From Pseudevernia furfuracea (taxonomy: Eukaryota; Ascomycota; Lecanoromycetes; Lecanorales; Parmeliaceae), in assembly GCA_022315425.1 (NCBI GenBank), contig JAIUPT010000033.1, positions 806,001 through 870,000 on the forward strand: a stretch of 64,000 nt of DNA, written 5' to 3'. A program made the position numbers and the translations under genes. Position 1 is the first letter of the stretch. Each line of letters opens with the position of its first letter. The notes under the pieces are model-generated. The model was not told where the DNA came from. It did no database searches and saw only the letters and a program-made list of their open reading frames with translations. Below, piece after piece: positions 42,947-54,723 of this stretch.

Positions 42947-44377
42947 TCACGTCTCCTTGTTAACATCCTCTTGGTCCCCTCGTCTCTTCTCAGCCATATC
43001 TTTCGCATTCTGAATCTCCCACTCAAACTCCTTCAGAGCCCTGAGTTCAGACCCGATGAACAGGCCTCCAATCAGACCGTCTAATACACCTGCTCCGAAG
43101 CCAAGGGTGCTAAGGAGGATCAGAAGAAATGCAACAAAAGGGCGTGGCGACCACCAGATCGCAGTGAAGCAGCCAACGGCAACAACGATAGAGATCCCGA
43201 AATTTGAGAGGCGGAAGCGGCGCTGATGGCGCTCACGGCGGGTGTAAGTTCTGATCATAGAAAGGATTGTATCGTACGTTGATACGGATAGAAGATCATT
43301 ATCTATATGTTGGCTTGGAATTCCAGAACCCGCTTGGCCAGTACTTGAAGGAAATTCTGCTGGATTCCTCTCTCGTGCGAGGATAGCCTCAACAGAGAAG
43401 TGGTCACTCAGCGAGCAGCCGATCGATGGATGACGCTCGGTCATGCCAACTTTGATTTCTTGAACGTGCCATTTGTTAATAGCGAGCGAATGTAGATAGT
43501 CACTATCGCCAATGAATATATAATCAAGTCGTTTTGCTCGCGGATCTTGCGTAGTATCATCAACGAAAATGCTTTCACCTTTGTATTGCTTTTTCTGCTG
43601 CTCCTTGCTCCACCGCCATGTATTGAGAACGCCATCGCAAGTGGCCCCATTTTCGCACAGGTTGTATCCGGCGGTTGGGATCTCGCGTCCTCTCTTCCGT
43701 TCGAGATCATCATTTGCAGACCCGATTGAAGATCCTGGGTGCAATACTCGCCAAGCATCTCGAACGGAAGCGTATCCAGTTATCAGCTGGTGGGCAAACG
43801 AGAGAGGCACCATGTTGAAATCTCCTAACCCCAGTACTAAATGACCTCTTTCCGTAGCACCGCGCATGAGCTTCGCGATCTCCCAGGCCTGGGCTGTGCG
43901 ATGACACAGATAAGAGTCATTCGGTTCGCTCTCGTAAGGTGCATGCAAATGCGTGCAAAACACTTCTGCTATGTCATCAGAACAAGGACCTAATCTGATT
44001 CTGGCACACGCAACCCCTTTGCCAACGAACCAGTCTCCTCGGAAAAATGCTGTAGGACGTCCATTCAAAGGATATCGGACCATACTCGATTCCTCGATTG
44101 GCCATTTCGACAGAATGGCAAGGCCGCCGCCAAATATGCCACTGTAGTAATACTTGCCGTACGGAAGAATATGCTTAGTCTGTTTTCGAATACTTTGGTA
44201 GTCCTCTTGGGTCCAACATTCTTGCAGACCGACAATCTCAGGAACTGGGCTGGCAAGAGCAAGCTGTCTTCCAATTTCTGCCAGTCGTTCTCTGCGATAG
44301 TGGGAGATGTACTTGAGGCCTAGACAATTGTAGGAGATGACATTCAATGTAGTTGGAGCCTCGGAGGAAGCAGCCAT
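42947..44377 (-). CDS. ISC1: Inositol phosphosphingolipid phospholipase C (neutral sphingomyelinase family)
   Basis: Hydrolyses complex sphingolipids (inositolphosphoceramides) to ceramides. Single exon, 476 aa from the ATG at 44377; the frame continues upstream but without ATG. Endonuclease/exonuclease/phosphatase fold: NVISYNCLGLKYIS, the metal ligand Glu in EIVGLQECW, GLGDFNMVPLS, and the catalytic His in CSLSDHFSVEAIL. The insert LAILSKWPI is also typical. The C-terminus has two hydrophobic helices (about residues 400-450: SIVVAVGCFTAIWW and FLLILLSTLGFGAGVLDG), which anchor the enzyme in ER or mitochondrial membrane. Divergent from the WD40 gene. Confidence 0.92.
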   Translation of the reverse strand: MAASSEAPTTLNVISYNCLGLKYISHYRRERLAEIGRQLALASPVPEIVGLQECWTQEDYQSIRKQTKHILPYGKYYYSGIFGGGLAILSKWPIEESSMVRYPLNGRPTAFFRGDWFVGKGVACARIRLGPCSDDIAEVFCTHLHAPYESEPNDSYLCHRTAQAWEIAKLMRGATERGHLVLGLGDFNMVPLSFAHQLITGYASVRDAWRVLHPGSSIGSANDDLERKRGREIPTAGYNLCENGATCDGVLNTWRWSKEQQKKQYKGESIFVDDTTQDPRAKRLDYIFIGDSDYLHSLAINKWHVQEIKVGMTERHPSIGCSLSDHFSVEAILARERNPAEFPSSTGQAGSGIPSQHIDNDLLSVSTYDTILSMIRTYTRRERHQRRFRLSNFGISIVVAVGCFTAIWWSPRPFVAFLLILLSTLGFGAGVLDGLIGGLFIGSELRALKEFEWEIQNAKDMAEKRRGDQEDVNKET

Positions 44378-44978
44378 AACTGCTGGAGGCCGTTTGGTTT
44401 CCCCTTCTGTTCTTACGGGCCCTTGTGAGGTAAAAGGACGAATGTTACGGAGTACAGAGTCAACAAAAGGCTCGAGGTGACTATCATCACAAGATCGCGG
44501 ACAGATGAGACACCTGGAGCGAGGGATCAAGAAGGAAATTCCCAATGATTCGCAGATAATTCAAGTATTCTATGTTTCTAATGGACCAGGTTGGAAGTGG
44601 TCTCTGTGCGGGTCAACTGACACACGGCCGACGAGGAAATAGCCAAGTCAAAGTAAAGTCAAAGTAAAGAGAGCGGGAGTGAATAGGTAAGTAAAAGTAA
44701 AGAACAAAGTGAAAGATTTCTATTACGACTGTCAATAAGGTAGGTATATAATACAACACATGTACTTTAATGGGAAATAGGTAAGATGATGTGGAAGGGT
44801 AAGGAATTCGAACTTTACTTTACAGTATTCTTTCTAGAGTAAATTACCGAGTACTCTAGCGTTTTGCAGACGCGTGAGGCGCGCTACTTCACGCTTTGGA
44901 GACCCGGTGGTGCTGGGGAGTTGATCCAAATATAAAGTCGCAAATTCGTAAATTTATTGGCTTCCAGAAACCTCAATC
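44378..44978. other. Divergent ISC1/WD40 promoter region
   Basis: About 600 bp. It contains repeated AAAGTAAAG units at about 44650-44703 (CAAAGTAAAGTCAAAGTAAAG). No coding signal. Confidence 0.45.
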
Positions 44979-46592
44979 ATGCCGTCTACTCGCTATTCCA
45001 AAAGACGTCGTGTCAGCAGCCCGGCGAAGGAAGAACCACCGGCATATAATAGCTCTCCGGACGAATTGGCTGCTAGCTCAGATCACGAGAAATATCACTC
45101 TCAACGAGCGCCATCCAAAAACCTGCGAGAGGGCAGAGGAAGAAAACGAAGCTACGCGGACATCTACTCTGCTAATTCTACTGCTGTTGCCTCTGAAGAT
45201 AGCCACAGTGAGCTGGCCGGCCCTCCTCGTGCGTCTGAGGAGACCCCAAACGTTTTAATCACTGCTGCTGCGTCGGGCGAAGACAGCCCTGACGAGCTAG
45301 ATCATACGACACCTACCTTCTTCCGCCGTCCTTTCCGTGCCAGCTTCAGCAAAGAGTCAAGACGGCCGCATGAGAAATATACGAGCCAAAGTCCTAGCCC
45401 TCCACCGTACTCCCGACTCAGTTCACCAATCGCCACACCTCGCACTCCTCCTGTTCGCCCGCCACGATATGAACCATACGAGGAGAAGATGGTATTAAAG
45501 GGGCACCGAAAAGGCGTAGCTGCCGTGCGATTCTCTCCTGATGGACGTTTAATAGCAAGCTGCTGTAAGCTCAAAAGTCTATCGGTCTATCTCATCAGCT
45601 CTAGCTGACCCTACCAGCGGCTGACGCAACCATCAGGATCTGGGAAACAGCTACGGGCAAACATCTGCACACGTTAGAGGGCCATCTCGCCGGCATCTCG
45701 ACGATAGCCTGGTCTCCAGATAGCAAGACGTTGGCCTCAGGCTCCGACGACAAATCCATAAGATTGTGGGATGTTTCTACTGTAAGACCGTGAATATGGT
45801 ACCATTCGCTTCAATTATAGGGATTGACTGGCTGCACAGGGCAAAGCGCACCCTCATCTCCTCCTCTCCCATTCCTCTTACATCTACGCACTTTGTTTCT
45901 CCCCACGCGGCAACATGCTCGCCTCGGGCAGTTATGACGAAGCTTTATTCCTCTGGGACGTACGAACAACGCGCCTCATGCGCTCTTTACCTGCGCATTC
46001 AGACCCTATCGGCGGCGTTGACTTTGTCCGTGACGGTACGCTCATAGTTTCCTGCGCCGGAGACGGATTAATCAGAGTGTGGGATACAGCTACTGGACAA
46101 TGTCTTAGGACGCTCGTGCACGAGGACAATGCCGCAGTAACAGGCGTCAGATTCAGCCCGAATGGCAAGTTCGTTCTAGCCTGGACACTAGATGGCTGTG
46201 TCCGCCTCTGGAATTACGTTGAAGGTCGCTGTGTGAAAACCTACCAAGGCCACACAAACTCGAAATACAGCATTGGCGGCGCATTTGGCGTGTATGGCGG
46301 CGAGGACGGCGTGGAGCAGAGAGCTTGCGTTGTGAGCGGAAGCGAAGACGGCAATATATTGTGTTGGGATGTGCAGAGTAAAGAAATTCTGCAGATAATT
46401 GAAGGGCACCAGGGGGTGGTGCTTGGGGTGGACACACTTAACAAAGAAGGACTGATAGTGAGTGGAGGTATTGATAAGACTGTGAGGGTTTGGGAGAGGA
46501 ATAGGGAAGGGGCGGGAGATTCGGCAGACGCGGTGGATGCAACGATTGGCGCTCTCGAGGTTGATGACCAAGAGGCAGTTGGGATGGCATGA
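44979..46592 (+). CDS. WD40 repeat protein, WDR5/Swd3-like (COMPASS-type)
   Basis: Three exons: 44979-45564, 45618-45781 and 45840-46592; 500 aa. A disordered, Ser/Pro-rich N-terminus of about 165 residues (KRRRVSSP nuclear signal at residues 8-15) precedes seven WD blades starting at LKGHRKGVAAVRFSPDG. Blades contain the usual IRIWETATGKHLHTLEGH, IRLWDVST and VRVWER ends. GNMLASGSYDEALFLWDVRT and CVKTYQGHTNSKY match the WDR5 family, which binds H3K4 methyltransferase subunits in COMPASS. Assignment to Swd3 rather than another WD40 family is by resemblance. The blade before the last carries an insert (YGGEDGVEQ). Introns are 53 and 58 nt. Confidence 0.85.
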
Positions 46593-47168
46593 AGATGGGA
46601 AGTTTGAGTGGAATTGTATTGGACGAGGTTGAATCGAGCAAGCATTGGTCTGGGTTTTCACATTAGATTTTCGCTGTGCGGTGAGCGTGAAAGCCACTGG
46701 TGAAAGGGCCAGACAAATGGAGAATACTCTCCACCAACTTGGATTGTCTACTACAAAGTGTACAATAATTGAGTTGCGGTGGGATCTGATCGGTGAGGTT
46801 GAATACCTTATGGACCGAGGTGTTTAAAGCTTGCTTTTGGGGGCTACCGGGATAGTCGTTTTGGAAGTACTATACATAAGGTAGTAGAGAGAAACACGTA
46901 GATACAGTAGTGAATGGTAGGGAGCCATGATCTCTACGCAACACGTCCGAAGACGTATTCTGCAGCCATGCGTTGCTAAGTGGGCAAGTTCCTGTTCATT
47001 GCCTCGGATCCACTTCTATTTGACAGGTATCATGCACGCGTCTCTCCACTACAATATACACAACAGAAAACCCATTCATACAAGAAATCGCTTTGCCCTC
47101 GTCTGATGCACTCCAAGCCGCCCCTATCCAAACCGCCAACGCGCACGTCCTAGACGTTATATGATTGA
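46593..47168. other. Convergent WD40/GH128 intergenic region
   Basis: About 575 bp between two converging stop codons. No repeat or RNA was recognised. Confidence 0.4.
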
Positions 47169-48971
47169 TCAGCTCGACATGTAAGGCGAACCCGTCCCCA
47201 CTTCAACAACGCTGGTGGGGCTATTCAATCCGTTCCAGAGATAACGATCAACGCCGTTGGACGAGTCATCTAGCCACTTAAGAAAAGTAGTGAGCATGTC
47301 GGGATCCGTCGTATCCTGAGGGCCTCCCTCCGTGATCCAGAGCTCAGCAATGCCGTACTCTATCTGGAGCTTCTGGTACGCAGCCACCGTAGCGGCGAGA
47401 CTTTGAGGATTGTCCGAGCCGTTCAATCCTTCCTGGGTGCCCGGTCCATACCAGTGGAAAGCAACGGCATCGAAGCTGTTCTTGGGGAATTGTGCTAGGA
47501 AATTTGCCATATAGTCACTACCAATACCGACCGAGCCAACATTGTTCTGGGTGCACGGTGTAGTGACTTTGGTGCCACCCGTTCTCAACGGTGCAATGTG
47601 TGCAGTGTGAGCGGCGGCTGCTGCTTGCCAGCTCAGGCATGAGCCTCCACCCCCACAGTTGTCCGGCTCATTGAACGCCATGAGCCATGGTGTCTTGGCG
47701 TTGGTTTGCCAGTCGGTTATATGGTTTGCATCCGCACCCCAGAGTTGGGCAACGTATTCGACTTTGCCGGCCCCCCTCGCCGGTCCAGAGCCTGTGGCGG
47801 GTGAAGAGTCCCAGTTGGCCATCCAGCCGACGGCGTCGCTAATAGCAGCGTTGGCTTGGGAAAGGGAATCGTCCGGGGACAACTGCTGGTTGTTGTAGCT
47901 ATAAAGAAGGCCACGGGCTTTGACACCGGTGCTGCCGCCGCTGCCGCCGCTGCTAGTGGAGGGTGAACTGGCAGGGGCGGAGGGAGCGGTGGAGACATGA
48001 GAGGGCACAGCAGAGGGCACAACAGAGGGCACAACAGAGGGCACAACAGAGGGCACAGCAGAGGGCACAGCAGAGGGCACAGCAGAGGGCACAGCAGAGG
48101 GCACAGGAGATGAAGGAGCAGGAGCCGGTACAACAGGAGGCTGAGCTTTCGCAGGAGCGGCCGGTGGATGATAATCTGCTTTCACAGCCACTGCGGATGA
48201 AGTGGTAGCTGCGACCCCGGCCTCGACCAGGGTTGCAGGAACAAAGACCTGGCCATCCGATGCTTCTTGGGCTATTTTAGTACTGGCGGAAGGACTGGCG
48301 GAAGACGATGATAGAGGGGTGGGCGCGACGTAGCTCGTCAAAAGACTACCCGTGCCAGTCGGTCCAACTGGAATGCTGCTGTTGTACATGGGGTAAGGTA
48401 CGACTGAAGATTGCACCGGGGCCGAAGATTGGGGCGACTCAATCGGACTCGGGCTGGGGCTGGCTTGAACTGTGACAGTAACCGTGTTGGCGGTGGTTAC
48501 AGTGACTGTGGCAGGTCCACATGTGTTTCCAGCTTGGCCGGGTCCACCTGGTGCACCAGATGGAGATCCTGGAGAACCTGCAGAGCCAGATTGTCCAGAG
48601 CCAGATTGTCCAGAGCCTCCAGAACCTCCAGCTCCGGCAGCCCCAGTCGTAGCTGGGGACTGCCCTGCTACAGGGACGGAGCTAGTCAATGGTACAGGAA
48701 TGAGGTTGATGGTTGATTTGATGGTCACCATGCCGGTGCCAGTAGCCGTGGCACCACCAGCTGTCGAATTTCCAGCTGGGAAAGGAGCACCTCCAGAGCT
48801 CTTGAGAGGGAGTGGAGCTTGGCCAGACTGGAAAGGACCAGCAGTTGGATGGGGCCAGCCACCTGGAGGCTTGCTGCCTCTATGAGGGCCGTGCCACATG
48901 GAGCCATGCTGCGGAATAGCCAGAACAGCAGGTAGGAGGGCGGCAAGAAGGGCGATATTTAGGACTACCAT
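47169..48971 (-). CDS. Secreted GH128 family glucanase / Asl1-like cell wall protein
   Basis: Predicted secreted wall protein of 600 aa, one exon. Signal peptide at residues 1-18 (VVLNIALLAALLPAVLA). Then a long low-complexity stalk (about 20-345) rich in Ser, Pro, Thr, Gly and Ala, including Gly/Ser repeats (GGSGQSGSGQSGSAGSPG) and an in-frame tandem SAVP/SVVP repeat. The C-terminal domain (about 350-600) is a GH128 beta-1,3-glucanase fold: GLLYSYN, the acid/base region MAFNEPDNCGGGGSCLSWQ, and the nucleophile region ELWITEGGPQ, both Glu residues intact. The stalk is likely heavily O-mannosylated. No GPI-anchor signal is visible at the C-terminus (SPYMSS). Confidence 0.87.
   Translation of the reverse strand: MVVLNIALLAALLPAVLAIPQHGSMWHGPHRGSKPPGGWPHPTAGPFQSGQAPLPLKSSGGAPFPAGNSTAGGATATGTGMVTIKSTINLIPVPLTSSVPVAGQSPATTGAAGAGGSGGSGQSGSGQSGSAGSPGSPSGAPGGPGQAGNTCGPATVTVTTANTVTVTVQASPSPSPIESPQSSAPVQSSVVPYPMYNSSIPVGPTGTGSLLTSYVAPTPLSSSSASPSASTKIAQEASDGQVFVPATLVEAGVAATTSSAVAVKADYHPPAAPAKAQPPVVPAPAPSSPVPSAVPSAVPSAVPSAVPSVVPSVVPSVVPSAVPSHVSTAPSAPASSPSTSSGGSGGSTGVKARGLLYSYNNQQLSPDDSLSQANAAISDAVGWMANWDSSPATGSGPARGAGKVEYVAQLWGADANHITDWQTNAKTPWLMAFNEPDNCGGGGSCLSWQAAAAAHTAHIAPLRTGGTKVTTPCTQNNVGSVGIGSDYMANFLAQFPKNSFDAVAFHWYGPGTQEGLNGSDNPQSLAATVAAYQKLQIEYGIAELWITEGGPQDTTDPDMLTTFLKWLDDSSNGVDRYLWNGLNSPTSVVEVGTGSPYMSS
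47998..48110 (-). repeat. 12-nt tandem repeat encoding SAVP/SVVP units
   Basis: About nine copies of a 12-nt unit (plus-strand form CAGAGGGCACAG) lie inside the stalk of the GH128 gene. Units with ACAACAGAGGG encode SVVP and those with ACAGCAGAGGG encode SAVP. Being a multiple of three, copy-number change keeps frame. Confidence 0.9.
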
Positions 48972-50458
48972 GGCGATAGATGTTCCTATTGCGGGTGTCT
49001 CTGACTTGACTGGGAGGGAATTTGAGATATTTAGAATATTTTTTGCTGGTGGAGTATTTTGTGTTGTTGATTTTGGATACTATTGTAGCCGACCAGGGCT
49101 GTTAAGAGAGAGTGTGAGGGTCAACAAGGGACCGAATGAATGTAACGAGCGAATGCTCTTTCAACGAGTGACTATATGATAGGATGTCAAGCACAGCGAC
49201 AGCGTGGTGAAGAAGAAAGAAAAACAAGTTTGAAAGGGGGAAGGGCAAGAGATGGTATTTGAGTACTTTAAGGACAAGGTACTTTATTATTTATTACAGT
49301 GCTACCTTAGTGTGTGCTGGGGGCGATTCGCTAATCTCCGGGCTTTCAGGCTTCAGGCTTCAGGCTTCAGGCTTCCGAATCAGCACTGTCCCCCGGTCAT
49401 GCATTATTATTAGCACATCCAAGGTCATGCAGCACATGCATCTGTAATGTATTATTTGCGGCGCCATGCAATAACGCAGGTACCCTAATTTCACTGAAAC
49501 AGAGCCAATCAGCCAATCTCAACTCTCCAGTCTCAAGTAGAGTAGGGTAGAGTACTCGGTACATACAAGCGACATAATATCATTCGCCGAGGCTAGTACC
49601 CTCAATCATTAATGTAGATTTGTCTACTCCGTAGAGTACTGTATTATTATTGATTGGGGCAGGCACCAGGACCGGGCATGCCAAAGAGAGATGTCCTGGG
49701 TACTCTCATGTACGAGTATCGTATACCTACCGTATGAGAGGATTGGAAACTCAACTTTTGACTGTATGGATAATTCTTCCCCAATTCCCCTTGAATTGTA
49801 TTCTCTCCCATCTCGCGTGCCTCACAGTCTCACACTCTCACACCCTTACTGTAGGACGAATGATGAATTGATGATGATCGAGGGGATACTTTATGATTTC
49901 AGGGGAAGCGCCGGAAAGGAAAGGGGAAAGGAAGATCAAGAGGCACAGAGATGGTCACCCCTGTCGGAGGCTTAGTAATTTCTACACTAGTACCTGAAGC
50001 TACCTAGCCGGATCTTTATCATTTTGCTCCTGAAGCATCACAGATCTCGCGGCTGCAGCAGCAGTGAGGTATGTAGGTAGGTAATAATAATCCTTCATCA
50101 GTCATCACCTACAAAACAATTCGCATAGGTTACAATCATGATGGTAACATCATACCTATCATAGTTTACAGCTTTTGCAAAACAAAGTCTGGCGCAGAGC
50201 CTGTTCGAATGTATGTACCACCAGGGCCATCTTCGACCTTCTGCTTGGGCCTAGATGGAATATAATGATAGCAAGAGTCGATGCGCAAATGGTACGGCAG
50301 CCATTTCATTGCTCGAACTCAAGTATTTCTTCCTCCACTTGCATCATACTTGCTCAGGTCTGCGTCTTTCAGTGCTTCCATGGCTTTTGAAAAGGCCCAG
50401 GCATCCCAGCCTCGCAGTTGCAGTAAGATTAATTAACGAAAATCCTGCTTTCTACTTT
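48972..50458. other. Long gap: GH128 promoter and RED-like 3' flank
   Basis: About 1.5 kb. A 7-nt tandem repeat (TTCAGGC units) occurs at about 49347-49372; GTACTCTA-type short motifs are scattered (49545-49640). Small open frames do not resemble proteins. A long upstream region is usual for regulated wall-protein genes. Confidence 0.45.
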
Positions 50459-52173
50459 CTACTTGCCCTCTCCTCTCCTCCTCTCCATCACCTTCAAAAC
50501 GTCCGCCGCACTGTTGATATCGCCCTTCCTCTTCTTCCCTCCCCTTTTTCTCTTCTCCTTACCCTCGCCTCTTCCTTCAGCCTCACCTCCATCTCCACCC
50601 CACACACTCAGCTTCACCTTCCTATCTTCCGCATCCTCTGCATCCCCAAAACGACTGCTACCGAACTCCATGTCCATATCATCAGCATCACGATCGTGAG
50701 ACTCAAGCATCTTTTTCCGTCGTGCGACTTTGGCAGCTGCCTCTTCGTTGCCTGACTCCGAGGTCGAAAACGGTTTTATGGCGGAAGCTTTTTTTAGCGC
50801 AGCGAGGATTGTAGGGTCTGTGAGCAGATTTCGCCCTAGGTCATCCGTTGCATCTTTTTCTTCCCCAGAGTCACCAAAGTAATTCCGTTTCTGCCGCAGT
50901 AGAGATTGATGCTGCGGCATAGGTGGGGGGGGCATGCTGGACGATGTCTCGGATTCTGAGGGATTTGGGGGCGGTTTCGACGGAGTAGCTACAGAAGATT
51001 TTTCGCCTTCCCCGTCACCATCATCAGAATCATCGTCCTCAACGTCTCCCAAAGGATTGTAATCGACGCCTACGCCCTCGAAGATGTCCCCTTCGTCTTC
51101 GTCTCCGGAGACTATTGGGGGTGCTATGGGCGTAATTTCCATACCCAGCGGTTTCGCGTCTCTCTCTGGCATCAACAAGCCATCATGTTCATTAACCTTC
51201 GCTCTCTTCACCTTCCTCTTCACTCGACCATCGTCGCCAACGGTGATCAAGATTTCTCGGCCTCGTTCATCTTTCTCAATCTTGGATCTTTCTTTCTTCT
51301 CACCGACTTTCATAAATCTAGGTCCCAAAGCTGGCTTGTGAGCTTGCTTTGCGCTTTCGGCTACTGCAAGTCTGGACGCCTTGAGCTCGTTGAGTATGTC
51401 ATCTCGCGTTCGCTTTTGGCCTGCAACAGGAGGGGGCGGGGCCATTTCTCCTTTTTTAATAGTCTGCTCTCTTACAATTGGTTGAATCGCCCTCTCTTCC
51501 ATTTTCTCAAATTCGTCATCAACATCAGCCTCTGGCTGGAACTGTTGGTTTTCGCCGTGATCTTCTTCTACCTGCTTAGAAGTTCCGGTATCCGCAAGGA
51601 CGTCTTCTCCTCTTCTGACCCTTTCCAAAAGCTTATAATCTAGTCCCTTGACCAGATGCACATCCTTCACGTCACCGCCCACAATCTCATCTCTGAGAGC
51701 TTCGAAAGTCGCCAGATCCATCTGGCCCAGCTTGACCATATCCTCCAGAGCTTTAACCCGCGTTGCCTTTTCATCTTCCTCGCCCGACGTCCGAAGCTGT
51801 GTACGATCTTGATAACCTGAGCGCAGCTTGGTACCTTTGGGTGCTGCCGAGGAGCGGAACTTCTTTCCATTAGAAGGGTTTAATTCCGCATTACGTTCGG
51901 CCAGCTGGCGCGCGAACTCATTTCCGGATGAGCCTATCACGGAGCGCCTGTTCTCAAGTCAGTATTACCTGTAGATTAAGGAGCCGGTGACGGGTTAGAG
52001 AAAAATGTTGGGGTAGGGTTGTAGTACGGCGTCATTGGTATATTAGATCTCATGCGGGAACCAAGAGCCGGGGTCGCACCTCCGCTCTGAAATTTTGATC
52101 CCGTGGTGCTTTCCTTGGCCTTGGAAGCTGTGGGAGTGTCCAGCATCAGCCGGCGGAATTGGGTGTTATTCAT
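50459..52173 (-). CDS. RED-like (IK/cytokine-RED N-terminal domain) splicing-associated protein
   Basis: Two exons, 52028-52173 and 50459-51947, 544 aa. The N-terminus (MNNTQFRRLMLDTPTA, SRMRSNIPMTP) and the core FARQLAERNAELNP, KKFRSSAAPKGTKLRSGYQD and LVKGLDYKLLERVRRGEDV match the RED N-terminal domain, found in spliceosomal B-complex proteins that partner Smu1. The rest is charged and disordered, with PKR-type nuclear signals (GDDGRVKRKVKRAK) and a Lys/Arg-rich tail (KRKRGGKKRKGD). The 80-nt intron has an optimal TACTGAC branch site. Start at 52173 chosen because MNNxQFRRL is conserved. Divergent from SSR4. Confidence 0.85.
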
Positions 52174-52538
52174 GCTGTTGTGGTCGAGTGATTGCAGACT
52201 AAAAGATATTATCTCTCGTGACTGTGGATCTATGTCTATTTTCAAAATCCCATGACCATGACAGAATATGAATTCTGTTCTCAGAGAAGCATCGTTGGTA
52301 TCATGAAGTGAACGACATGAGAAATCATGCCAAGTCTTTTTGGGGGAAAATAAGCTAGCGCGGGAACTCCCGAAGTGATGCTTACGATCTCTGAAGGAAC
52401 CATCTCAATCGCATTGGAAGCCGCTATTACGCTGGCGCTATTTCTACCATCATGAGCTTTGCTTATATCGTTGAACTAGCTTTGCTGTAGAACCGAAGAA
52501 TTAGACAGCATCGGCTGAGGTTTCGTGAAACGGCAGCC
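52174..52538. other. Divergent RED-like/SSR4 promoter region
   Basis: 365 bp between divergent start codons, likely a bidirectional promoter. No motif stands out. Confidence 0.45.
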
Positions 52539-54723
52539 ATGGGCGAACCAAGCGTGGGGGTGCCTCAGCAGCTGGTATGTCAACAATCTTTACATTACAA
52601 TCACACGCGTCTAATCTCATTCAGCTGCGTCACGTCCATCTGGTGTCAAGCAACCCTTACCCCAAATTACCACAGGTGAACCTCGACATTGCCGTTGAGT
52701 ACCTGATTCAAGCTCCAAGGATCGTCAGGGAGGTTGCTTCTGTGAGCTGGATGTACTTGGATTGCCCACCAGATGGAGAGGTCATGCTTGTTTGGCAGCC
52801 AAGTCAAATGATGACTCAAGCGGCAAGCGATGGATTTATATGGGCAGACCCGGAGACGGCGTACAGTTCTGAACTGAGGGGATACGTATGTTTGGGCAAG
52901 CCAATGACGTGGTTCCTGTGTTGACCATCTGTGATTAGACGGTGGAGATGTGGATTCACAAAAGCGGGTATCGTCCAAACTTTGAATCCGTCGCAACACA
53001 CTGTCGGCGCCGATTTCGATTAACGCCCTCCCGGAACCCAGATCCCAGTCTGCCACCACCGGACCAGTCATTATGGATCTGGCATTACTCTCAGACCGAG
53101 CCCCAGAATCGCTATCCGGCGCAGCAAATTCGATTGAGCGACCCAGTGCGCCAGTCATTACATGAGCGCTCGATCCTCCAGAAGCACGGACAGCTGGTAC
53201 GCAAAGAATTCATGCTGCGTGATAGCACGAACTGGCCTGTTATCAACCTTCCTGGAGCTCCAGGTAATTCATATCCGCAGGTCGTGGGCTATCCAGGCGA
53301 TGTTATTTCACATATAAATCGAAGCCAACAACAAGCCTACCTGCAGCAGCAGCAGCAATCAAATCCAACCCAACACGGGGTCGGGCCTTCACCAGCAAAA
53401 CGTCAGCGCCACGGTGGCCCTGGCCATGTACACGCATCAACTACAGCTATCCCAGCCCCCGTTGTAGTACAAGATACCACGTACGATGAGGAGGAAGGGA
53501 CTTCCGGAGGGGATTATATGGATTTCCTCACTCCAAGAGACATCAGCCTTCATCGTTATACACAGCATCATGAATGGCTTGAAGAAATCTTGAACTCTCC
53601 ATACGATACATCACAAATTATACCAGGCCAGCTTGGCCTAGGTAGGAAAGGTGAACTCGAATCCCTTACTAGAGACTTCTTCGATGCTCCTATCGAAGCG
53701 ACGCCAACAGAAACCTTTCCCAAATCGAAAGGAGAGTCTCCCGTTGAGGATTCGGCCACTCCGCGCGTAGGCAGGCTTGAGTCCGGGAAAGCAGAAGATT
53801 TTACGAAGCGAGCTAACGCGAAGATCGCTGAAATCAATGCAGAGATGGAAAAGCTGAAGCGTCAGCATGCAAGACGGATGGCGAAACTCAGCAAGGGTCG
53901 TGCTTTTAAAGAGGCCGAGCAGAATCTCAAAGTCTCTACCCTCGAGATGATCAACGGCGAGGCCGCCAAAGGCGATTGCTTGCAGCAGCACGGAGTAGAC
54001 GAACTTGCCAGAGGATTAGAAGCTCAACTAGGAAAGACTATAACGTCAGTCAAAGAAGTCGAGTGCATAGACAAAGGCGGTCTCGAAGAGAAATCTCAAG
54101 CCAAGGATGCCAAAGACCAGGACTATGACATGGTTGATACATTTGGACATCTTGATGGAGCGATAGCTTCAACAACTACGTATCCAGAACCAAGGAGCCC
54201 GGGATTGCCTACTCCCATGGAATCTGCCGATAACAATTCTAATGTCGCTCATAACAATGCACCAATAGCGGAGACAATGGATCAAGGAGACGCCAAAATG
54301 GACGAAGTACAGAACACATCTGAGCCTCAAGACTCAACGGCGGAAGATTGGGTAATGGTGAACAAAGAGAACAACTCAACAGCCGAAGGAGAAGACATGC
54401 CCGAGATCGAAAGCTTTGGTAACAATGTAGTCATGCCAACAAGCACAAATCCGAATGACGATACTACGGGCGATGTTGTCCCAATTTTTGAGCAAGGTGC
54501 AGAGGAACACGCCGTAGAGGACTTCGATCCGAGTGATTTTGGTGAGGGTATCGACTTCGGTGATTTGGACACCGCTGGAGAAGAGTTGTCCGGTTACACT
54601 CCGGGGATGGAGAACACAGGGCTTGAGGGGCGAGGAGATTTAACCAATGAGGGCGCCTTTGAAGAATCGTTCCAAGCCATGCACGAAGGTGCCGGACAAG
54701 AAGATAAGACTTCTGGGGTTTGA
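52539..54723 (+). CDS. SSR4: SWI/SNF and RSC complex subunit Ssr4 (DUF1750)
   Basis: Fungal-specific subunit shared by SWI/SNF and RSC chromatin remodellers. Exons 52539-52574, 52625-52885 and 52939-54723; 693 aa. The folded N-terminal half (about residues 12-235) has LRHVHLVSSNPYPKLPQ, VSWMYLDCPPDGEVMLVWQP, DPSLPPPDQSLWIWHYSQ and GQLVRKEFMLRDSTNWP, all family blocks. Then a Gln-rich run, a basic KRQRHGGPGHVH patch and GDYMDFLTPRDISLHRYTQH. The C-terminal half is acidic and disordered, with a short coiled coil (about 385-420, KIAEINAEMEKLKRQHARRM). The first exon is 36 nt. Introns are 50 and 53 nt. Confidence 0.9.

Noticed and set aside
48000..48105. CRISPR-like array
   Set aside because: The repeats are contiguous 12-nt units with no spacers, inside a eukaryotic reading frame.
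47963..48208. Glu/Arg/Gln repeat protein on the plus strand
   Set aside because: It is the reverse-strand shadow of the SAVP repeat in the GH128 gene.
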